Notes under the pieces: model-generated
Seen by the model: the letters and a program-made list of their open reading frames with translations, nothing else
What the model was told of the DNA's origin: nothing
The model's database searches: none
Translations under genes and position numbers: made by a program
Origin: Paenibacillus sabuli
GTDB taxonomy: Bacteria; Bacillota; Bacilli; Paenibacillales; Paenibacillaceae
NCBI RefSeq assembly: GCF_014705605.1
Contig: NZ_JACXIZ010000007.1
Coordinates: 186,001-250,000, forward strand
Direction: 5' to 3'
DNA: 64,000 nt
In this document: positions 26,343 to 37,600 of the stretch, one piece after another
How positions within the stretch are numbered: position 1 is the stretch's first letter
Layout of the letters: the number at the start of each line of letters is the position of its first letter

Positions 26343-29300
26343 CTAGCTCGGCTCCGGCTCGTACAGCGTCATCGTCCCGGAGCGCGCGTACAGTCCGAAA
26401 TAACCGGGATCGTCGATCCGCTCCGCCTCCTCGTCGAGAGAGTAGAACACATTCTCGCCGTCGATATTCAGAATGAGCCGTACGCCGCCGCTCTCGTTGA
26501 CCGCGCCGACCTGCACCCGGTGACGCTCGCCGAAGGGCAGCACATCGTTCGGAATGGCCGGTCCGCCCTGGCTCGTGTAGCCCGCCAGATTGCCGTAGAT
26601 GACCGTGCGCTCGCCGCCGTTGAAGCGATGCAGCTCGATCACATCCGCCTTGAGGCAGATCAGATACAGATCATTGGTCGCGGTGCTGAAGCTCTCGTCC
26701 GGCTGCCGGCTGCGCAGCACGAGCGACGGCCAGCCGCCGCTGGCGTCGATGCGCAGATCCATCGTCAGCAGCTCGTCCTCGTACGTCTCCTCCTGATAGG
26801 TCGCGAAGCCGGAGGGCGTCGTCACGGCCAGGCTGCCGGACTGCGCTTGCAACGTACCGCTGCCCGCGATGTACCAGCCGGTATCGTCGGCGATGGCATC
26901 ATCGAGCGGATACGCCGGATAGGCCAGCCCCGCCGGGTCGCCGTATTGGATGACCTCCACCGTGATCGTGGTCGCGCGGCTCTGCCCGCCCACGACCGCG
27001 CTCACCGTCAGCTCGGCGCTGCCGCCTCCCGTGGCGGCCATCAGCCCCTGGGCATCCACCGTGAAGACGTCCGTATCGCCGCTCGCGTAGACGACGGAGG
27101 TGACCGGCAGCCGCTGTCCGTACAGCGAGTGCGCCTCCACCTTCAGCTCCCGCTGCTCCTCCATCACCATCGTGTACGGATCGGCCAGCTCGTGCTTCGC
27201 CTTATTCTCGACGAAGTACACGCTCAGACGGTCGAAGGCATCGTCGACGTAGACCGGCACCTCGCGCTGCCACAGCATCTCGTCCGTCCGCACATGGACG
27301 CGGATGCGCGCGGCCCCCGCGCCGGCCGCATAGACGCTGCCCGCCGCGCTCACCTGGGCGACGGATGTATCGTCGCTCGTATACCAGATCGAGGCGCCGA
27401 CGAGGCTGACCGGCTCGTCCTTGCCGGTAACCGCTCCAGCCTCCAGCACGGCGCTGTCCCCGGTATTCAGCTCCAGCTGCGCCGGCAGCACGATGCGCTC
27501 AGGCGTCTGTCCGGCGATATCCTGGTAAGCCGGCTCCAGTCCCGCACTCGCGATGATCGCCTGGGCCTCCGCCGGCCAATCGCCGTCCGGATGCAGCCGC
27601 GTATCGCTTTCGGAGACGTTCGTGCCGACGATCTTTTTGCCGGGAGCGGTCGTGTAATTGCGGTCATAATGCAAGTCGTGACTCGTCAAGGCCCCATTGA
27701 CGAAAATCCACGACACCGGGAAAATCTCGTCCCACACCGGCGTCTCCCGCTGATCGATCACATTGCGCGCCGACGTCCAGAACGTCGAGCCTTCGTCATT
27801 GTAGATGACGCCGTAGCGGTTCATCTGATTGCGAATATAATTCTCCGTAATCGTATTCGGATTGGCCGCCGTGCCGCCTGTGCCGCCGACCGTATAGATC
27901 GCGCCGCCATCGTAGATGACATCCCCGAGCAGATCGTGGATGAAGTTGCCGTGAATGCGCACATCGCGCAGCGCCGAGGACTTCACGTACCCCAGGCCGT
28001 AGCCGGCCGTGATGCCGGTATAAGGGACGTTGAAGATTTCATTATGGCTCACCTCCGCACCCGATACGAAGCCGAGCCCGATCGCCGCCGACGAGCGGTA
28101 GTCGACGCCGATGTCGTGAATGTAGTTGTTGGTGATCGTCATATGCTTGAGCAGCTTGCGCGGATCGGACGGATTGGCGATCTCGTCGTCGTGCTTGGTC
28201 GTCTCGCCGACATTGATCGCGCTGCCCGACAGATCGTAGAAGCGGTTGCCGATGATCTGGCTCTCCTGGACCCCGTTCACCATCTTGATTCCGGCGATGC
28301 CGAGCTTCGCGAACGTATTGCGTTCGAAGCGGATATGCCGCGCCTTCTCGACCGTAATCGCGCCCGCCGGCAGCTTGTCGACGCCGTAGCGGAGCAGATT
28401 GTTCTGCGCGTCGGCATGGCCGAGATCCGAGCTCGGACGCAGCCAGGTCGTATACGCGAACGTCAGCCCTTCGAAATGAATGCCGTCCGCCGGCGTCGCC
28501 AGCGTCGTCCCTCGAATCGTCACCAGATCCTCTACGACCGGCGCGATCACCTCGGCCGTCGCCATGTTCTCGCCGGGACGCGGCATGTAATAGAACGTGT
28601 CGGTACTGCGGTCGAGATACCACTCGCCCGGCTCGTCGAGCAGTTCGTAGGCATTCTCGATATACCACGGCACTTCGATGCCCGAGCGGACCGTCACGTA
28701 GTCCCAGCCCGGCTGCCGCATCGTGATGACCGCCTGTCCGTCATCGGCGACGATCGTGTCGACGCCGCTGCGCGGGTTCACCCACTCGGTATGATACACG
28801 AATTCCAGGTCGCCGACATTGCCCCAGCCCGCGAGCTCCGGATCATCCGTGATATAGCCGCTCTCCGTCTTGACCGGATCGGTCAGCGGATCGTCCGCGC
28901 TGCGCGCCCGCACGCCGCGGATCCCGTTCACATAGAGCTGCCTCGTCTCGATGTCGGCGCCTGCAGACGCCTTGTAGATGCCGCGCGCGGCATCGTGCAC
29001 CGTCCAGTCTGTGATCGTGCGGCCGCCGTCGATCACCGGCTCTTCCTCCGAATACGCCAGATAGCGAATCCAGTAATCATTGGTGCCCGAGTCGCGCTCG
29101 TCGAAGGCCAGCGTCTCCGTCTGCCGGTGCAGGCCGCCGCGCAGGTAGACGACGATATCCCCGGTCATGTCCCCATTGATCGTACGCACCGTATCGCGCG
29201 CCTGCTGCAGGGTGCGCAGCGGCTCGGCCAGCGTGCCCGGATTCGCATCGTCGCCATCCGGCGACACGTAGTACGTCGCCTGCACATTGCGCGCCACGAC

Positions 29301-31565
29301 CGTCACGTCGGCGACTGCCGTGAAGCCGCCGTCATCGGTCAGCGCCGTGATCTGCGCGGTGCCCGGCTCTCGCGCGTACACACGGCCCTCGTCGTCCACC
29401 TCGGCGACCGCCGAATCGCTGCTGCTCCATGCGACCGCCGGATCGCTCGCATCGGCGGGCAGCACCGCCGCCGTCAGCGCCCGGTCCGAGCCGGCGGGCA
29501 GCGTCAGGGACGTGCGATCCAGCGTCACGCCGGTCACATCGCGCGCCTCCACCTCGATCGTCACGCTATCCGTGAGCGCGCCATCCGCCGTCACTGCGCT
29601 GAGCACCGCCGTGCCGTCGCCGAGTGCCGTCGCCCGGCCCAGCGGGTCAACCTCGATGACCGCAGGATCGCTGCTCGTCCAGGCCACCGCCCGGAAGGTC
29701 GGATCGACCGGCGTGAAGGCCGGCTCCAGCGTCAGCGTGCGGTGCAGGGCCAGCGTCTGCGGGATGGCGGACAGATCGAGTCCGGTCACCGCCTGATAGC
29801 TGTAATGCTGCAGATCGTCGAACAGCGCCGCGCCCGTGGAGAGCCGGTACAAGCCGAACTGAACCCGTGCGATGGCGTCGGTGCCCGCCGCCATATCCAG
29901 ATCGAGCCGGACCGGATTGCCGTCCACATACAGCTCCCACCGGTCTTGCGTCGTATCGAGCGCGAGCTCGAAGCGATACATTCTGTTCGACTCGTAGGGC
30001 ATCACTTCCTGCCAAGCGCCGTCCTGGATGACCCCGATCTTGCCGTTCTTGAGGAAGGCGGCCTGGGCCAGGGCCGCTCCCGCGCTGTCCCGCACGACGG
30101 CGGCGAACACCACTTCTTCCGTCTGCAGCGCCATCGCCTCGAAGGCGATCTTCATCTTGGCCGGCGAGCCCGGCACCGTCCGCGAGACGTACGCCGTGCT
30201 GGCGGTCGGCCCGGACTGCTCGATCAGCAGCGCCTTGCTCGTATGGTAGGGATGCTCGGCCACCTCCGCCGTCACGCCCGCAGCAGTCGGGTAGCTCAGC
30301 GCCCCCGGCTGCGCGCCCGGCGCAGCGCTCTCGAAGCGCTCGCTGAGCAGATCGCCCCCGGCCGTCACCTGCACCGCCAGCGTGTCCGCATAGTCGCCGT
30401 CGTCGCTGACGGCCGTGACGACCGCCGCGCCCGCCTGCAGCGCCGACAGCGTAGCGGTGCCGGCATCGACGTCGTAGACGACCGACACGACCGTGGGCGC
30501 GCTCGATGTCCAGCGCACCTGCTTGTTCGTCGCATAGAACGGCGTCAGCTCCGCCTCCACCTCGACGCTCTCGCCGGTCAGCAGATCCAGTTCCGGCGAA
30601 GCGGAGGCGATCGTCAGCGCCTCGACCGGCACGTCCGGCCCTGGCGGCACGGTCACCGTCGCTTCCGCGTAGGCCCCGCCGGCCGAGGTCGCCCGGATGA
30701 CGGCGCTGCCGTAACCCCAGGCCGTCACTTCCCCGGCAGCGTCGACCCGCGCCACCGCGGGATCGCTCGACGTCCATGTAAGGGTATTCATAAATGGCGC
30801 CGAAGGCGCGACGGTCGCGCTCAGCTGCTCGCTCTGTCCGAGCGGCACGCTCAGCGTCGTCTCATCCAGCGCGACCTGCTGCGCGTAGATGTCCAGATCG
30901 TCGAAATACGCCGTGCCGATCGTCGTGCGGTACATCTGATACTCGACATTCGTCAGATCGTCGGCCGCCGCATTCTTGAACGCCAGCGGTCCGGCCCTGC
31001 GCACGCCGTCGATCCAGATGCTGTACTGCTGCGCCTCGGTATCGACCGCGGCTACGATCTCGTACCACACGTCCGCCTCGTACGGCTGCATGGCGACGGA
31101 CCCGCTCGGCAGCTGATACCGGATGTTGCCGTCCGAGGACATGACAATCGCGGCCAACTGGGCCCGGCTGTCGTCGCGCAGCTCCAGCGCCAGCACCGTC
31201 GCGTCGGTCTGCGCCGCCATCGCCCGCGTACGCACGACATACTGGCCCGTAAGCGCGCTCGGATGCGTATAGCGCGCATACAGCCCGCTGGAGGCGGAGG
31301 TGGCCGTGCGGTCGATCTTCAGACTCTTGTCGCTCGCATCCGGCAGCTCCGCGACCCCGATCGTGCCGTCGGCCGAGCCGAACCGCCAGGCCGAGCCGCT
31401 CGGCAGGTCGCCGGTGGCGATACTGTCGTACGCCTCATGAACCAGTTCGCCCTCCCCCAGCGTCTCCGCTCCCGCCATACGTCCCTGCAGCGGCACGATT
31501 ACACTCAGCAGGAGGCTGAGGGCGGTCGCCGCCGCCAGCCTCCTGTACCCATGCTTGCTCATCAT
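26343..31565 (-). CDS. Giant secreted multidomain protein with right-handed beta-helix and Big_2 domains
   Basis: 1740 residues. Signal peptide ending near residue 30 (ALSLLLSVIVPLQGRMAGAE). Order inferred from the translation: LamG-like domain (about 35-225), two Big_2 Ig-like domains (about 235-395, each with W-T/S-S-S-x-P), second LamG-like domain (about 405-590), two more Big_2 domains (about 592-755), a right-handed parallel beta-helix (about 765-1340, opening YYVSPDGDDANPGTLAEPL, as in many pectate-lyase-like CAZymes), further Ig-like domains (about 1355-1540) and a C-terminal LamG-like domain (about 1560-1740). No LPXTG or SLH anchor is seen. Probably a secreted polysaccharide-degrading enzyme; substrate unknown. 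Confidence 0.85.
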   Translation of the reverse strand: MMSKHGYRRLAAATALSLLLSVIVPLQGRMAGAETLGEGELVHEAYDSIATGDLPSGSAWRFGSADGTIGVAELPDASDKSLKIDRTATSASSGLYARYTHPSALTGQYVVRTRAMAAQTDATVLALELRDDSRAQLAAIVMSSDGNIRYQLPSGSVAMQPYEADVWYEIVAAVDTEAQQYSIWIDGVRRAGPLAFKNAAADDLTNVEYQMYRTTIGTAYFDDLDIYAQQVALDETTLSVPLGQSEQLSATVAPSAPFMNTLTWTSSDPAVARVDAAGEVTAWGYGSAVIRATSAGGAYAEATVTVPPGPDVPVEALTIASASPELDLLTGESVEVEAELTPFYATNKQVRWTSSAPTVVSVVYDVDAGTATLSALQAGAAVVTAVSDDGDYADTLAVQVTAGGDLLSERFESAAPGAQPGALSYPTAAGVTAEVAEHPYHTSKALLIEQSGPTASTAYVSRTVPGSPAKMKIAFEAMALQTEEVVFAAVVRDSAGAALAQAAFLKNGKIGVIQDGAWQEVMPYESNRMYRFELALDTTQDRWELYVDGNPVRLDLDMAAGTDAIARVQFGLYRLSTGAALFDDLQHYSYQAVTGLDLSAIPQTLALHRTLTLEPAFTPVDPTFRAVAWTSSDPAVIEVDPLGRATALGDGTAVLSAVTADGALTDSVTIEVEARDVTGVTLDRTSLTLPAGSDRALTAAVLPADASDPAVAWSSSDSAVAEVDDEGRVYAREPGTAQITALTDDGGFTAVADVTVVARNVQATYYVSPDGDDANPGTLAEPLRTLQQARDTVRTINGDMTGDIVVYLRGGLHRQTETLAFDERDSGTNDYWIRYLAYSEEEPVIDGGRTITDWTVHDAARGIYKASAGADIETRQLYVNGIRGVRARSADDPLTDPVKTESGYITDDPELAGWGNVGDLEFVYHTEWVNPRSGVDTIVADDGQAVITMRQPGWDYVTVRSGIEVPWYIENAYELLDEPGEWYLDRSTDTFYYMPRPGENMATAEVIAPVVEDLVTIRGTTLATPADGIHFEGLTFAYTTWLRPSSDLGHADAQNNLLRYGVDKLPAGAITVEKARHIRFERNTFAKLGIAGIKMVNGVQESQIIGNRFYDLSGSAINVGETTKHDDEIANPSDPRKLLKHMTITNNYIHDIGVDYRSSAAIGLGFVSGAEVSHNEIFNVPYTGITAGYGLGYVKSSALRDVRIHGNFIHDLLGDVIYDGGAIYTVGGTGGTAANPNTITENYIRNQMNRYGVIYNDEGSTFWTSARNVIDQRETPVWDEIFPVSWIFVNGALTSHDLHYDRNYTTAPGKKIVGTNVSESDTRLHPDGDWPAEAQAIIASAGLEPAYQDIAGQTPERIVLPAQLELNTGDSAVLEAGAVTGKDEPVSLVGASIWYTSDDTSVAQVSAAGSVYAAGAGAARIRVHVRTDEMLWQREVPVYVDDAFDRLSVYFVENKAKHELADPYTMVMEEQRELKVEAHSLYGQRLPVTSVVYASGDTDVFTVDAQGLMAATGGGSAELTVSAVVGGQSRATTITVEVIQYGDPAGLAYPAYPLDDAIADDTGWYIAGSGTLQAQSGSLAVTTPSGFATYQEETYEDELLTMDLRIDASGGWPSLVLRSRQPDESFSTATNDLYLICLKADVIELHRFNGGERTVIYGNLAGYTSQGGPAIPNDVLPFGERHRVQVGAVNESGGVRLILNIDGENVFYSLDEEAERIDDPGYFGLYARSGTMTLYEPEPS

Positions 31566-31618
31566 CGTATGATTCCTCCCGTTCGGATTGGAATGACTCC
31601 TAGCTCCGAGGATGCCCG

Positions 31619-32680
31619 CTACAGGCGCACCTCGGCGCCGCGCTCCGCCGAAGCGTAGAGCGCAGTCAGAATCTTGATCATCGCCACGCCGTCCTGCGGC
31701 GCGAAGATCGGCGCTTCGCGGCCCAGCGCACATGCGACGAAATGATGAATGTTCAGCCCGTGCGGCGACTCCGTCTGCTTGCTCAGGCGCGGCACGATGT
31801 CGACCAGCGTCCGCTCGAGCTCGGTCATCAGCTTGAGCTCGCCGTTATTCAGGCGACAGCCGGCCTGCGTGCCGCGCAGCTCCACGTACTTCGAGCCTTC
31901 CTCGATATTCGCGGCCCAGCTGAATTCGAGCTGCAGCGTAGCGCCATTGTCGAAGCGAATCATCCCGGTCGCCAGGTCCTCGACATCGAAAACCCCGCCC
32001 TCCCTGGTAGCGCCGAAGCGGCTGTCGACCGAGTCGGACAGCGTCGAATCGGCGAACTTGCGATACGTCTCCCCGCTGACCGCGACCGGCTGCGGATTGC
32101 CCATCAGCCAGACGGCCAGATCGATCATATGCACGCCGAGGTCGATCAGCGGACCGCCGCCCGACAGCGCCTTGGTCGTGAACCAGCCGCCCCTGCCGGG
32201 GATGCCCCGCCGCCGGATCCAGCCGGCGCGGCCGGTGTAGATCTCGCCCATCGCGCCGCTGTCGATATAGCGCTTCAGGAATTGCGACGCCGCCGAGAAA
32301 CGGTTGTTGCGCATCACCATCAGCACCTTGCCCGACTGCGCGGCCGCGTCCGCCATTCGCTGCGCCTCCTCGGGATTGACCGCGTCCGGCTTTTCGCAGA
32401 AGACATGCAGCCCGCGCGCCAGCGCCGCAATCGCAATCTCCGAATGATACAGATTCGAGGTGCAGATGTCGACGGCGTCGAGCTCCTCCGTCTCCAGCAT
32501 CTCCTTGTAGTCCGTATAGATGCGCGCGACACCCGCTTGCGCAGCGGCCGCCTCGGCGGCCGGCCGATGCGCGTCGCATACGGCGACGATCTGCGCATCG
32601 GGATTCGCCGCCCACGCCGGCGCGTGCGATCCGGTATAGATTTTCCCGGTTCCGATGATGCCCACTCTCAACATGCTCAT
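31619..32680 (-). CDS. Gfo/Idh/MocA-family NAD(P)-dependent oxidoreductase
   Basis: Sugar or inositol-type dehydrogenase of 353 residues. Rossmann loop GIIGTGKIYTGSH at the N-terminus, catalytic Lys97 in EKP, and the second motif GGGPLIDLGVH with Asp180 and His184. GGAGAGG precedes the ATG. It stands between the ThuA-like gene (11 bp) and the giant secreted protein (53 bp), so it probably acts on the sugar released and imported by this locus. Confidence 0.92.
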   Translation of the reverse strand: MSMLRVGIIGTGKIYTGSHAPAWAANPDAQIVAVCDAHRPAAEAAAAQAGVARIYTDYKEMLETEELDAVDICTSNLYHSEIAIAALARGLHVFCEKPDAVNPEEAQRMADAAAQSGKVLMVMRNNRFSAASQFLKRYIDSGAMGEIYTGRAGWIRRRGIPGRGGWFTTKALSGGGPLIDLGVHMIDLAVWLMGNPQPVAVSGETYRKFADSTLSDSVDSRFGATREGGVFDVEDLATGMIRFDNGATLQLEFSWAANIEEGSKYVELRGTQAGCRLNNGELKLMTELERTLVDIVPRLSKQTESPHGLNIHHFVACALGREAPIFAPQDGVAMIKILTALYASAERGAEVRL

Positions 32681-32691
32681 CTTACCCTCTC

Positions 32692-33423
32692 CTATTCCCG
32701 GTCCGGTACGCGCTCGAGCGGCGGTACCGCCTTGTAGTATCGCGGCGCTTCACGGCGCACCGGAGCCGCCCAGCGGATCGCATTGGCAATCACGCGCAGC
32801 ACGTTGGCGTCCCGATACGTCGGGTACAGCTCGTGCCCCGGACGGAAGTAAAAAATCCGGCCTTGTCCTCGTGCGTAACAGCAGCCGCTGCGAAACACCT
32901 CGCCGCCTGCGAACCAGCTCGTGAACACGACCTCGTCCGGCCGCGGCACGTCGAAAAACTCGCCGTACATCTCCTCGCGCTCCAGCTCGAAATAAGCGCC
33001 CAGTCCCGCCGCGATCGGATGACTCGGCGCCGTCACCCATAGCCGTTCCTTCTCCCCGATGTCGCGGTACAGCAGCGAGCAGCTCGTGCCCATCAGCTTC
33101 TTGAACACCTTCGAATAATGCGCCGAATGCAGTGCGATCAATCCCATGCCGCCAAGCACCCGCGCGGCGACGCGGTCCACGACCGCATCCTCGACCTCGC
33201 GGTGCGCGGTATGGCCCCACCACAGCAGCACGTCGGTGTCGGCCAGCGCCTCCTCCGTCAGCCCGTGCTCCGGCTCGTCCAGCGTCGCCGTGCGAATGGT
33301 CAGATCAGCCGCCGCCAGCCGCTCCGCCAGGCAGCCGTGGATGCCGTCCGGGTAGATCCCGCCGACATCGGGACGGCGCCGCTCATGGCGGTATTCATTC
33401 CATATCGTGACCCTTAGTGTCAT
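32692..33423 (-). CDS. ThuA-like protein
   Basis: 243 residues with the class-I glutamine-amidotransferase-like fold typical of ThuA ([10 protein letters not shown] at the start, [33 protein letters not shown] at the end). ThuA and ThuB act in oxidation of trehalose and related disaccharides in rhizobia; here the adjacent Gfo/Idh gene plays the ThuB-like part. GGAGGG lies 6 nt before the ATG, which stands 11 bp after the regulator's stop. The reaction is inferred. Confidence 0.88.
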   Translation of the reverse strand: MTLRVTIWNEYRHERRRPDVGGIYPDGIHGCLAERLAAADLTIRTATLDEPEHGLTEEALADTDVLLWWGHTAHREVEDAVVDRVAARVLGGMGLIALHSAHYSKVFKKLMGTSCSLLYRDIGEKERLWVTAPSHPIAAGLGAYFELEREEMYGEFFDVPRPDEVVFTSWFAGGEVFRSGCCYARGQGRIFYFRPGHELYPTYRDANVLRVIANAIRWAAPVRREAPRYYKAVPPLERVPDRE

Positions 33424-33434
33424 ATTGCCCTCCC

Positions 33435-35822
33435 TCAGTCCTCCTCGCCGCCGTCGATGCCGCTGCGGTACTTCCCGGGCGTGACGCCCTCCAGCTTGCG
33501 GAAGGCGCGAATGAAGGCATGGCGGCCCAGATAGCCGACCTCGGCGGCGATATCGTCCAGCTTCAGTTCCGTCTCGCGCAGCAGCTCCTTGGCCGCCTCG
33601 ATGCGGCGCCTCGTCACATAGTCGATGTACTTCTCGCCAACCACCTCCTTGAAGCTGCGGCTGAAGTGCCCCGGCGACATGCCGAGCTGACGGGCGAACT
33701 CCTCGATGCCCAGCTCGTCGCCGTAGTGCGCGTCGATGTGGGCGGTCACCCCGGCGAACAGCTCCCGCTCCGCGCCCCGCCGGCGCTCCGTGAACAACTC
33801 GTCCGCCGCTTCCTCCACGAAGGTCCGAATCTCGCCCTCGGTGTAACAGCGATGCAGCCGCTGGAACAGATGCGAGAACTGTGCGATGTCGACATCCTTG
33901 CGCTTGTCGTCCGCGATGGCGCGCAGCCACGTATTGAGGATATCCGTACACAGTTGGCGTACGGCCTCCGCCGTGGCGCGCCCCGCGGCGGCATGACCCA
34001 GCAACCGCCGCGCCAGCTCCCGCATCGCGGCGTATTGACCCGCTGCATGCAGCCTCGCCATCTCGTTGACGTGATCCTGCGAGAGGAAGCGCTCGGCATA
34101 GGCGGGCTCGTCGCCGCGTCCGTCCGCATCGGCGCACACCTCCGCGCCTGCCTCCAGACTGCGGCGACGGAGCAGCCGCAGCCCGTACGCGTACGAACGA
34201 TGCAGCTCCCACACCGCCTCGACCGCCCGACCGACTCCGATCGTCGCATGCACGTCCTCCAGGTGCGCGTCCAGGATCGTCCGCAGCGCCTCTGCCTGGC
34301 GCAGCGCGTCCGATGCGGCCGCTTCGGACGCGCTTGCCGTCCGCGCCGCTTCCGCTCCGTCGTCGGGCAGCCGCACGATGCAGACCAGCAGCCCGCTACT
34401 CACCCGGCACTGCCAGAGCGCCCCGGGCAGCTCGCGCCGGATCGTCTCCTTGAGCGCCGTCAGGCGGAAGGTCTTGGCCGTCTCCGACAACCGCTCCCGG
34501 CCGCGCTCGTAATCGTCGAGCCGGATGCACAGCGCCGCCAGCCGACCGCCTCGGTCCTGCTCCAGATCGAGTCCGATCTCGGCCGCGTAATACCGTACCG
34601 ACAGCGGATCGCGGAATTCGCCGAGCAGCAGCCGACTGACGAACGATTCGTGCATGACCGGCGCCATTCCGCTGATCGTCCGATTCATGTGACTGTGCTC
34701 GCGCAGCATCGTCTCCGACCAGCGCTGGATGAGCTCGAATTCATTGCCCTCCGGACGCCCGTCCTCCCCTGCCGCCGGCAAGCGGCTGCGGCTTAGCCGC
34801 GTCTTGATCTCGCGAATCGGCGAATACAGCCGCTTGCTGAAGCCGTACGACAGGAAGGCCCCGGTCAAGAACAAGAACAGCAGCAGCCCGATGCTCGCTC
34901 GCCGGATCAGCGCTGCCGGCTCGCGCAGCTCGCGGACGTCCGCGAGACTGACATAGACCCACGGATACTGCGTCGACTCGTCATAGGACAGCTGCAAGCG
35001 CCGGCCGTCCAGCGTCATATAGGCCGGCTCTCCGGCATGCTCGAGATAGATGTCCAATAGCGCCGTCCCGTCGATATCCGCGACGCCCGCCGCGGCCAGT
35101 GTCCGGCCCCGGCGGTCGACGATCGCCGTTGCGATCTCGCCGGATTGGCGAATCGCGATGGCCTGCTCGAGCTGCGCGACGTCGAGGTTCACGACGAGCA
35201 GCACGTCCGGCTCCGGGCTGCTGAACGGATAGCCCATGACGGCCGTTATATAGGTGCCGCTGTCATGGGCTGCGTTTTGATAGATGCCCTTCTGCTCGAT
35301 CCGGACGGGCCCGGACCAAGCGATCAGCGCGCTGCCGTCGTAGAGACGGTCCGGCTGATCGCCACCCGAGTTATTCAGATACGTATAGTACAGCTCGCGC
35401 TCGAAGACGCCCTCCCCGGCGATCACGGTATGCTGTCCGGGCATGAGCAGATGGGCATTCGCGATAAGCGCGTGATTGCGCCCCAGCTGCTCCAGTTGAT
35501 CGGTCAGCGTCACGATCCGGTCCAGCCGGACCTGATCCGCCGCCGGACGTTCCCGATCATGCACGAACCGCTTCAGTCCCGGACTCTCCAGGATCGCCAC
35601 CATCTCCTCCCGGATGCGGCTGATCATGCCGTCCGTCTGCTCCGAGAAGTGTCCGATCAGGATGCCGCTAGAGGATTCGACCTCACGCTCAATCAGATCG
35701 ACCACGTATACGTAAGTGAACAGACACGCGATCAGGGAAGGCACCAGCACCAGGACGAGAAAGCTTGCAAAAAACTGTCCGAAGACGCCAATCGATTTCC
35801 CGTTGAGCCGCCATGCTTTCAT
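33435..35822 (-). CDS. Membrane-bound AraC-type transcription regulator
   Basis: 795 residues. Membrane helix near 12-36, an extracytoplasmic Cache-like sensor up to about 290, a second helix ([19 protein letters not shown]), a long cytoplasmic linker, and an AraC DNA-binding domain at the C-terminus ([19 protein letters not shown] and [10 protein letters not shown]). No kinase or receiver domain is present. The ATG at MKAW is preferred, with GGATGG about 6 nt before it. It lies 121 bp after the binding lipoprotein, inside the lpl-type locus it most likely controls. Confidence 0.9.
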   Translation of the reverse strand: MKAWRLNGKSIGVFGQFFASFLVLVLVPSLIACLFTYVYVVDLIEREVESSSGILIGHFSEQTDGMISRIREEMVAILESPGLKRFVHDRERPAADQVRLDRIVTLTDQLEQLGRNHALIANAHLLMPGQHTVIAGEGVFERELYYTYLNNSGGDQPDRLYDGSALIAWSGPVRIEQKGIYQNAAHDSGTYITAVMGYPFSSPEPDVLLVVNLDVAQLEQAIAIRQSGEIATAIVDRRGRTLAAAGVADIDGTALLDIYLEHAGEPAYMTLDGRRLQLSYDESTQYPWVYVSLADVRELREPAALIRRASIGLLLFLFLTGAFLSYGFSKRLYSPIREIKTRLSRSRLPAAGEDGRPEGNEFELIQRWSETMLREHSHMNRTISGMAPVMHESFVSRLLLGEFRDPLSVRYYAAEIGLDLEQDRGGRLAALCIRLDDYERGRERLSETAKTFRLTALKETIRRELPGALWQCRVSSGLLVCIVRLPDDGAEAARTASASEAAASDALRQAEALRTILDAHLEDVHATIGVGRAVEAVWELHRSYAYGLRLLRRRSLEAGAEVCADADGRGDEPAYAERFLSQDHVNEMARLHAAGQYAAMRELARRLLGHAAAGRATAEAVRQLCTDILNTWLRAIADDKRKDVDIAQFSHLFQRLHRCYTEGEIRTFVEEAADELFTERRRGAERELFAGVTAHIDAHYGDELGIEEFARQLGMSPGHFSRSFKEVVGEKYIDYVTRRRIEAAKELLRETELKLDDIAAEVGYLGRHAFIRAFRKLEGVTPGKYRSGIDGGEED

Positions 35823-35943
35823 GCTGTCCATCCTTTCTGCTGCCGCCGCCTGTACGAACGAACGCCCCACTATTCCTTGCTACTTCCTATAATGAGGAGC
35901 GCCCGGCGGAATGTCCACATTCGCGGCCCTTCGGAGATCGAAC

Positions 35944-37560
35944 TTACGGATTCTGGCGTGCGTACGCGCCGTTGTACATATCGCGCAGCTCGTGCGCGCC
36001 CAGCTTCACGCTCTGCTCCAGGAAGCTCGCGAACGATTCGTCGCTGATCGGCGTGCGCCCGGTTACGAATTCGGCCAGCTTCTGATCGATGTAGGACTGC
36101 AGGTTCGACAGCACATCCAGCTCCAGCTCGCTCTCCTCGTCGCTCAGCACGAGCGTGACCGGTTCCTTGACGAGTCCGTCGTACATCTCCTGCACCGCCT
36201 GCGCATCCTCGTCGTACACCTCCGCCTGACGCGCCTTCTCCATATTGAGTGTGATGCGCGGATAGAAGACACCATACTCCGACAGCAGCTTCGTGTACGG
36301 CGTCGGGCTCTCGAGGAACTTCGGCTCGCCGTCTACGAGGTGATAGGTCTCGCCCTCGATGCCGAGCGAGGTCAGATTCGAACCCTCCTCGCTGTACAGG
36401 TAATCAAGGAAGCGCGCGGCTATCTCCGGGGACTTGATGTCGCCGGCGATCGCGATGCCGTTGCTCGTGTTGTACCTGGCCCTGCCGTATACATAATTCT
36501 CGATGCCGTCCGCCGCGAACACCGGGATCGAGCTGAGCTTGTAGCCTTCGATCAGATTGGCCTGCGCGGCGTTGTTGTTGAAGGTCGACACGCGCGACTT
36601 GGAATAGTAGGAGATCAGCGACTTGCCCGACAGCATCCGCTCCTCCCACTGCGTGCCCGTCAAAATCGGGAACTCCGGATCGAGCAGCTCTTCGTCATAC
36701 AGCCGCTGCAAAAATTCGATCGCCTCCCGGAAGCCCGGGTAGTCCGGCGTAAACGCATACGCCTCCGTCACGGGATCAAAAGCTACGAGTCCCTGCAAGC
36801 CGGTAAAGGAACGGATAATGGCCGTGAAGGCGCTGCTGTCCAAATAGAAGTTGCCGGATTGCGGCAAGAACGGATAGCTGTCCGGGTAGGCTTCCTTCAT
36901 TGCCTTGAGCATATCGTAGAATTGCTCCGGACTAGCCGGCGCCTCCAGTCCGAGCTCCTCCATGACGTCCTGCCGCACCAGCCAGGCGTGCGGGAAGTCG
37001 ACGCCCTCGATCAACGGAAAGGCGTAGATGCCGCCGTCGTCGCCGGTGACCAGCCGCTCGGCTTCGGGGGAGTCGGCGAGCAACTGTTTCACATTCGGCA
37101 TCACGTCGAGGTAATTCTTCAGATTGAGAAATACGCCGTCCGGACCATACTTGCGCACGTCGGTATGGTTCACGACCATGAAGTCCGTCGGCGAATTGGT
37201 CGCAATCAGAATTTGTAACTTGTCTTCCAGCCCGCCCGCCGGGACCGGCTCGAACTCGATTTGCACATTGGTGTTCTTGAAGATCTCTTCATACGGCTTC
37301 CAATCGTCGCGAATCGGCGCCTCGCGCCGCTCCTGCACGAGCCACTTGTACGTAATCGGCGCCTCGCTCAGCAGACTGCCTTCGGTCTCGCCGATGGCGT
37401 TATCCTGCCCGCTTGAGGACTCGCCTGGCTGCTCAGTCGCGTTGCCGTCTTGCGCAGTCAGGTCATTCTCATTGCTTGAGCAGGCCGCGAGCAGCGTCAT
37501 CGCCGCGAGCAGACAGGCCAGGGTCAGGATGGCCCCTTTGGCGCGTAATACGTTTAACAT
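35944..37560 (-). CDS. Extracellular solute-binding lipoprotein (LplA type)
   Basis: 538 residues. Signal peptide with lipobox LLAAC (Cys27), then an acidic Asn/Ser/Glu linker and the solute-binding fold used with LplB/LplC permeases for larger glycans. AGGGAGGG precedes the ATG. It is third in the order permease, permease, binding protein; the 196 bp ahead of it hold a 51-bp direct repeat. Confidence 0.92.
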   Translation of the reverse strand: MLNVLRAKGAILTLACLLAAMTLLAACSSNENDLTAQDGNATEQPGESSSGQDNAIGETEGSLLSEAPITYKWLVQERREAPIRDDWKPYEEIFKNTNVQIEFEPVPAGGLEDKLQILIATNSPTDFMVVNHTDVRKYGPDGVFLNLKNYLDVMPNVKQLLADSPEAERLVTGDDGGIYAFPLIEGVDFPHAWLVRQDVMEELGLEAPASPEQFYDMLKAMKEAYPDSYPFLPQSGNFYLDSSAFTAIIRSFTGLQGLVAFDPVTEAYAFTPDYPGFREAIEFLQRLYDEELLDPEFPILTGTQWEERMLSGKSLISYYSKSRVSTFNNNAAQANLIEGYKLSSIPVFAADGIENYVYGRARYNTSNGIAIAGDIKSPEIAARFLDYLYSEEGSNLTSLGIEGETYHLVDGEPKFLESPTPYTKLLSEYGVFYPRITLNMEKARQAEVYDEDAQAVQEMYDGLVKEPVTLVLSDEESELELDVLSNLQSYIDQKLAEFVTGRTPISDESFASFLEQSVKLGAHELRDMYNGAYARQNP

Positions 37561-37600
37561 GTTGTTTTCCCTCCCTTTTTCTTGTTTCTTGCTTTTTATG

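Noticed and set aside
26175-31658. 1827-codon plus-strand frame opposite the beta-helix gene
   Set aside because: Arg/Asp/His-rich product without domains; the minus strand has a signal peptide and recognisable Big_2 and beta-helix domains.
33435-35822. Sensor histidine kinase
   Set aside because: Two membrane helices and a Cache-like domain are present, but there is no His-kinase or HATPase motif; the C-terminus is an AraC DNA-binding domain.
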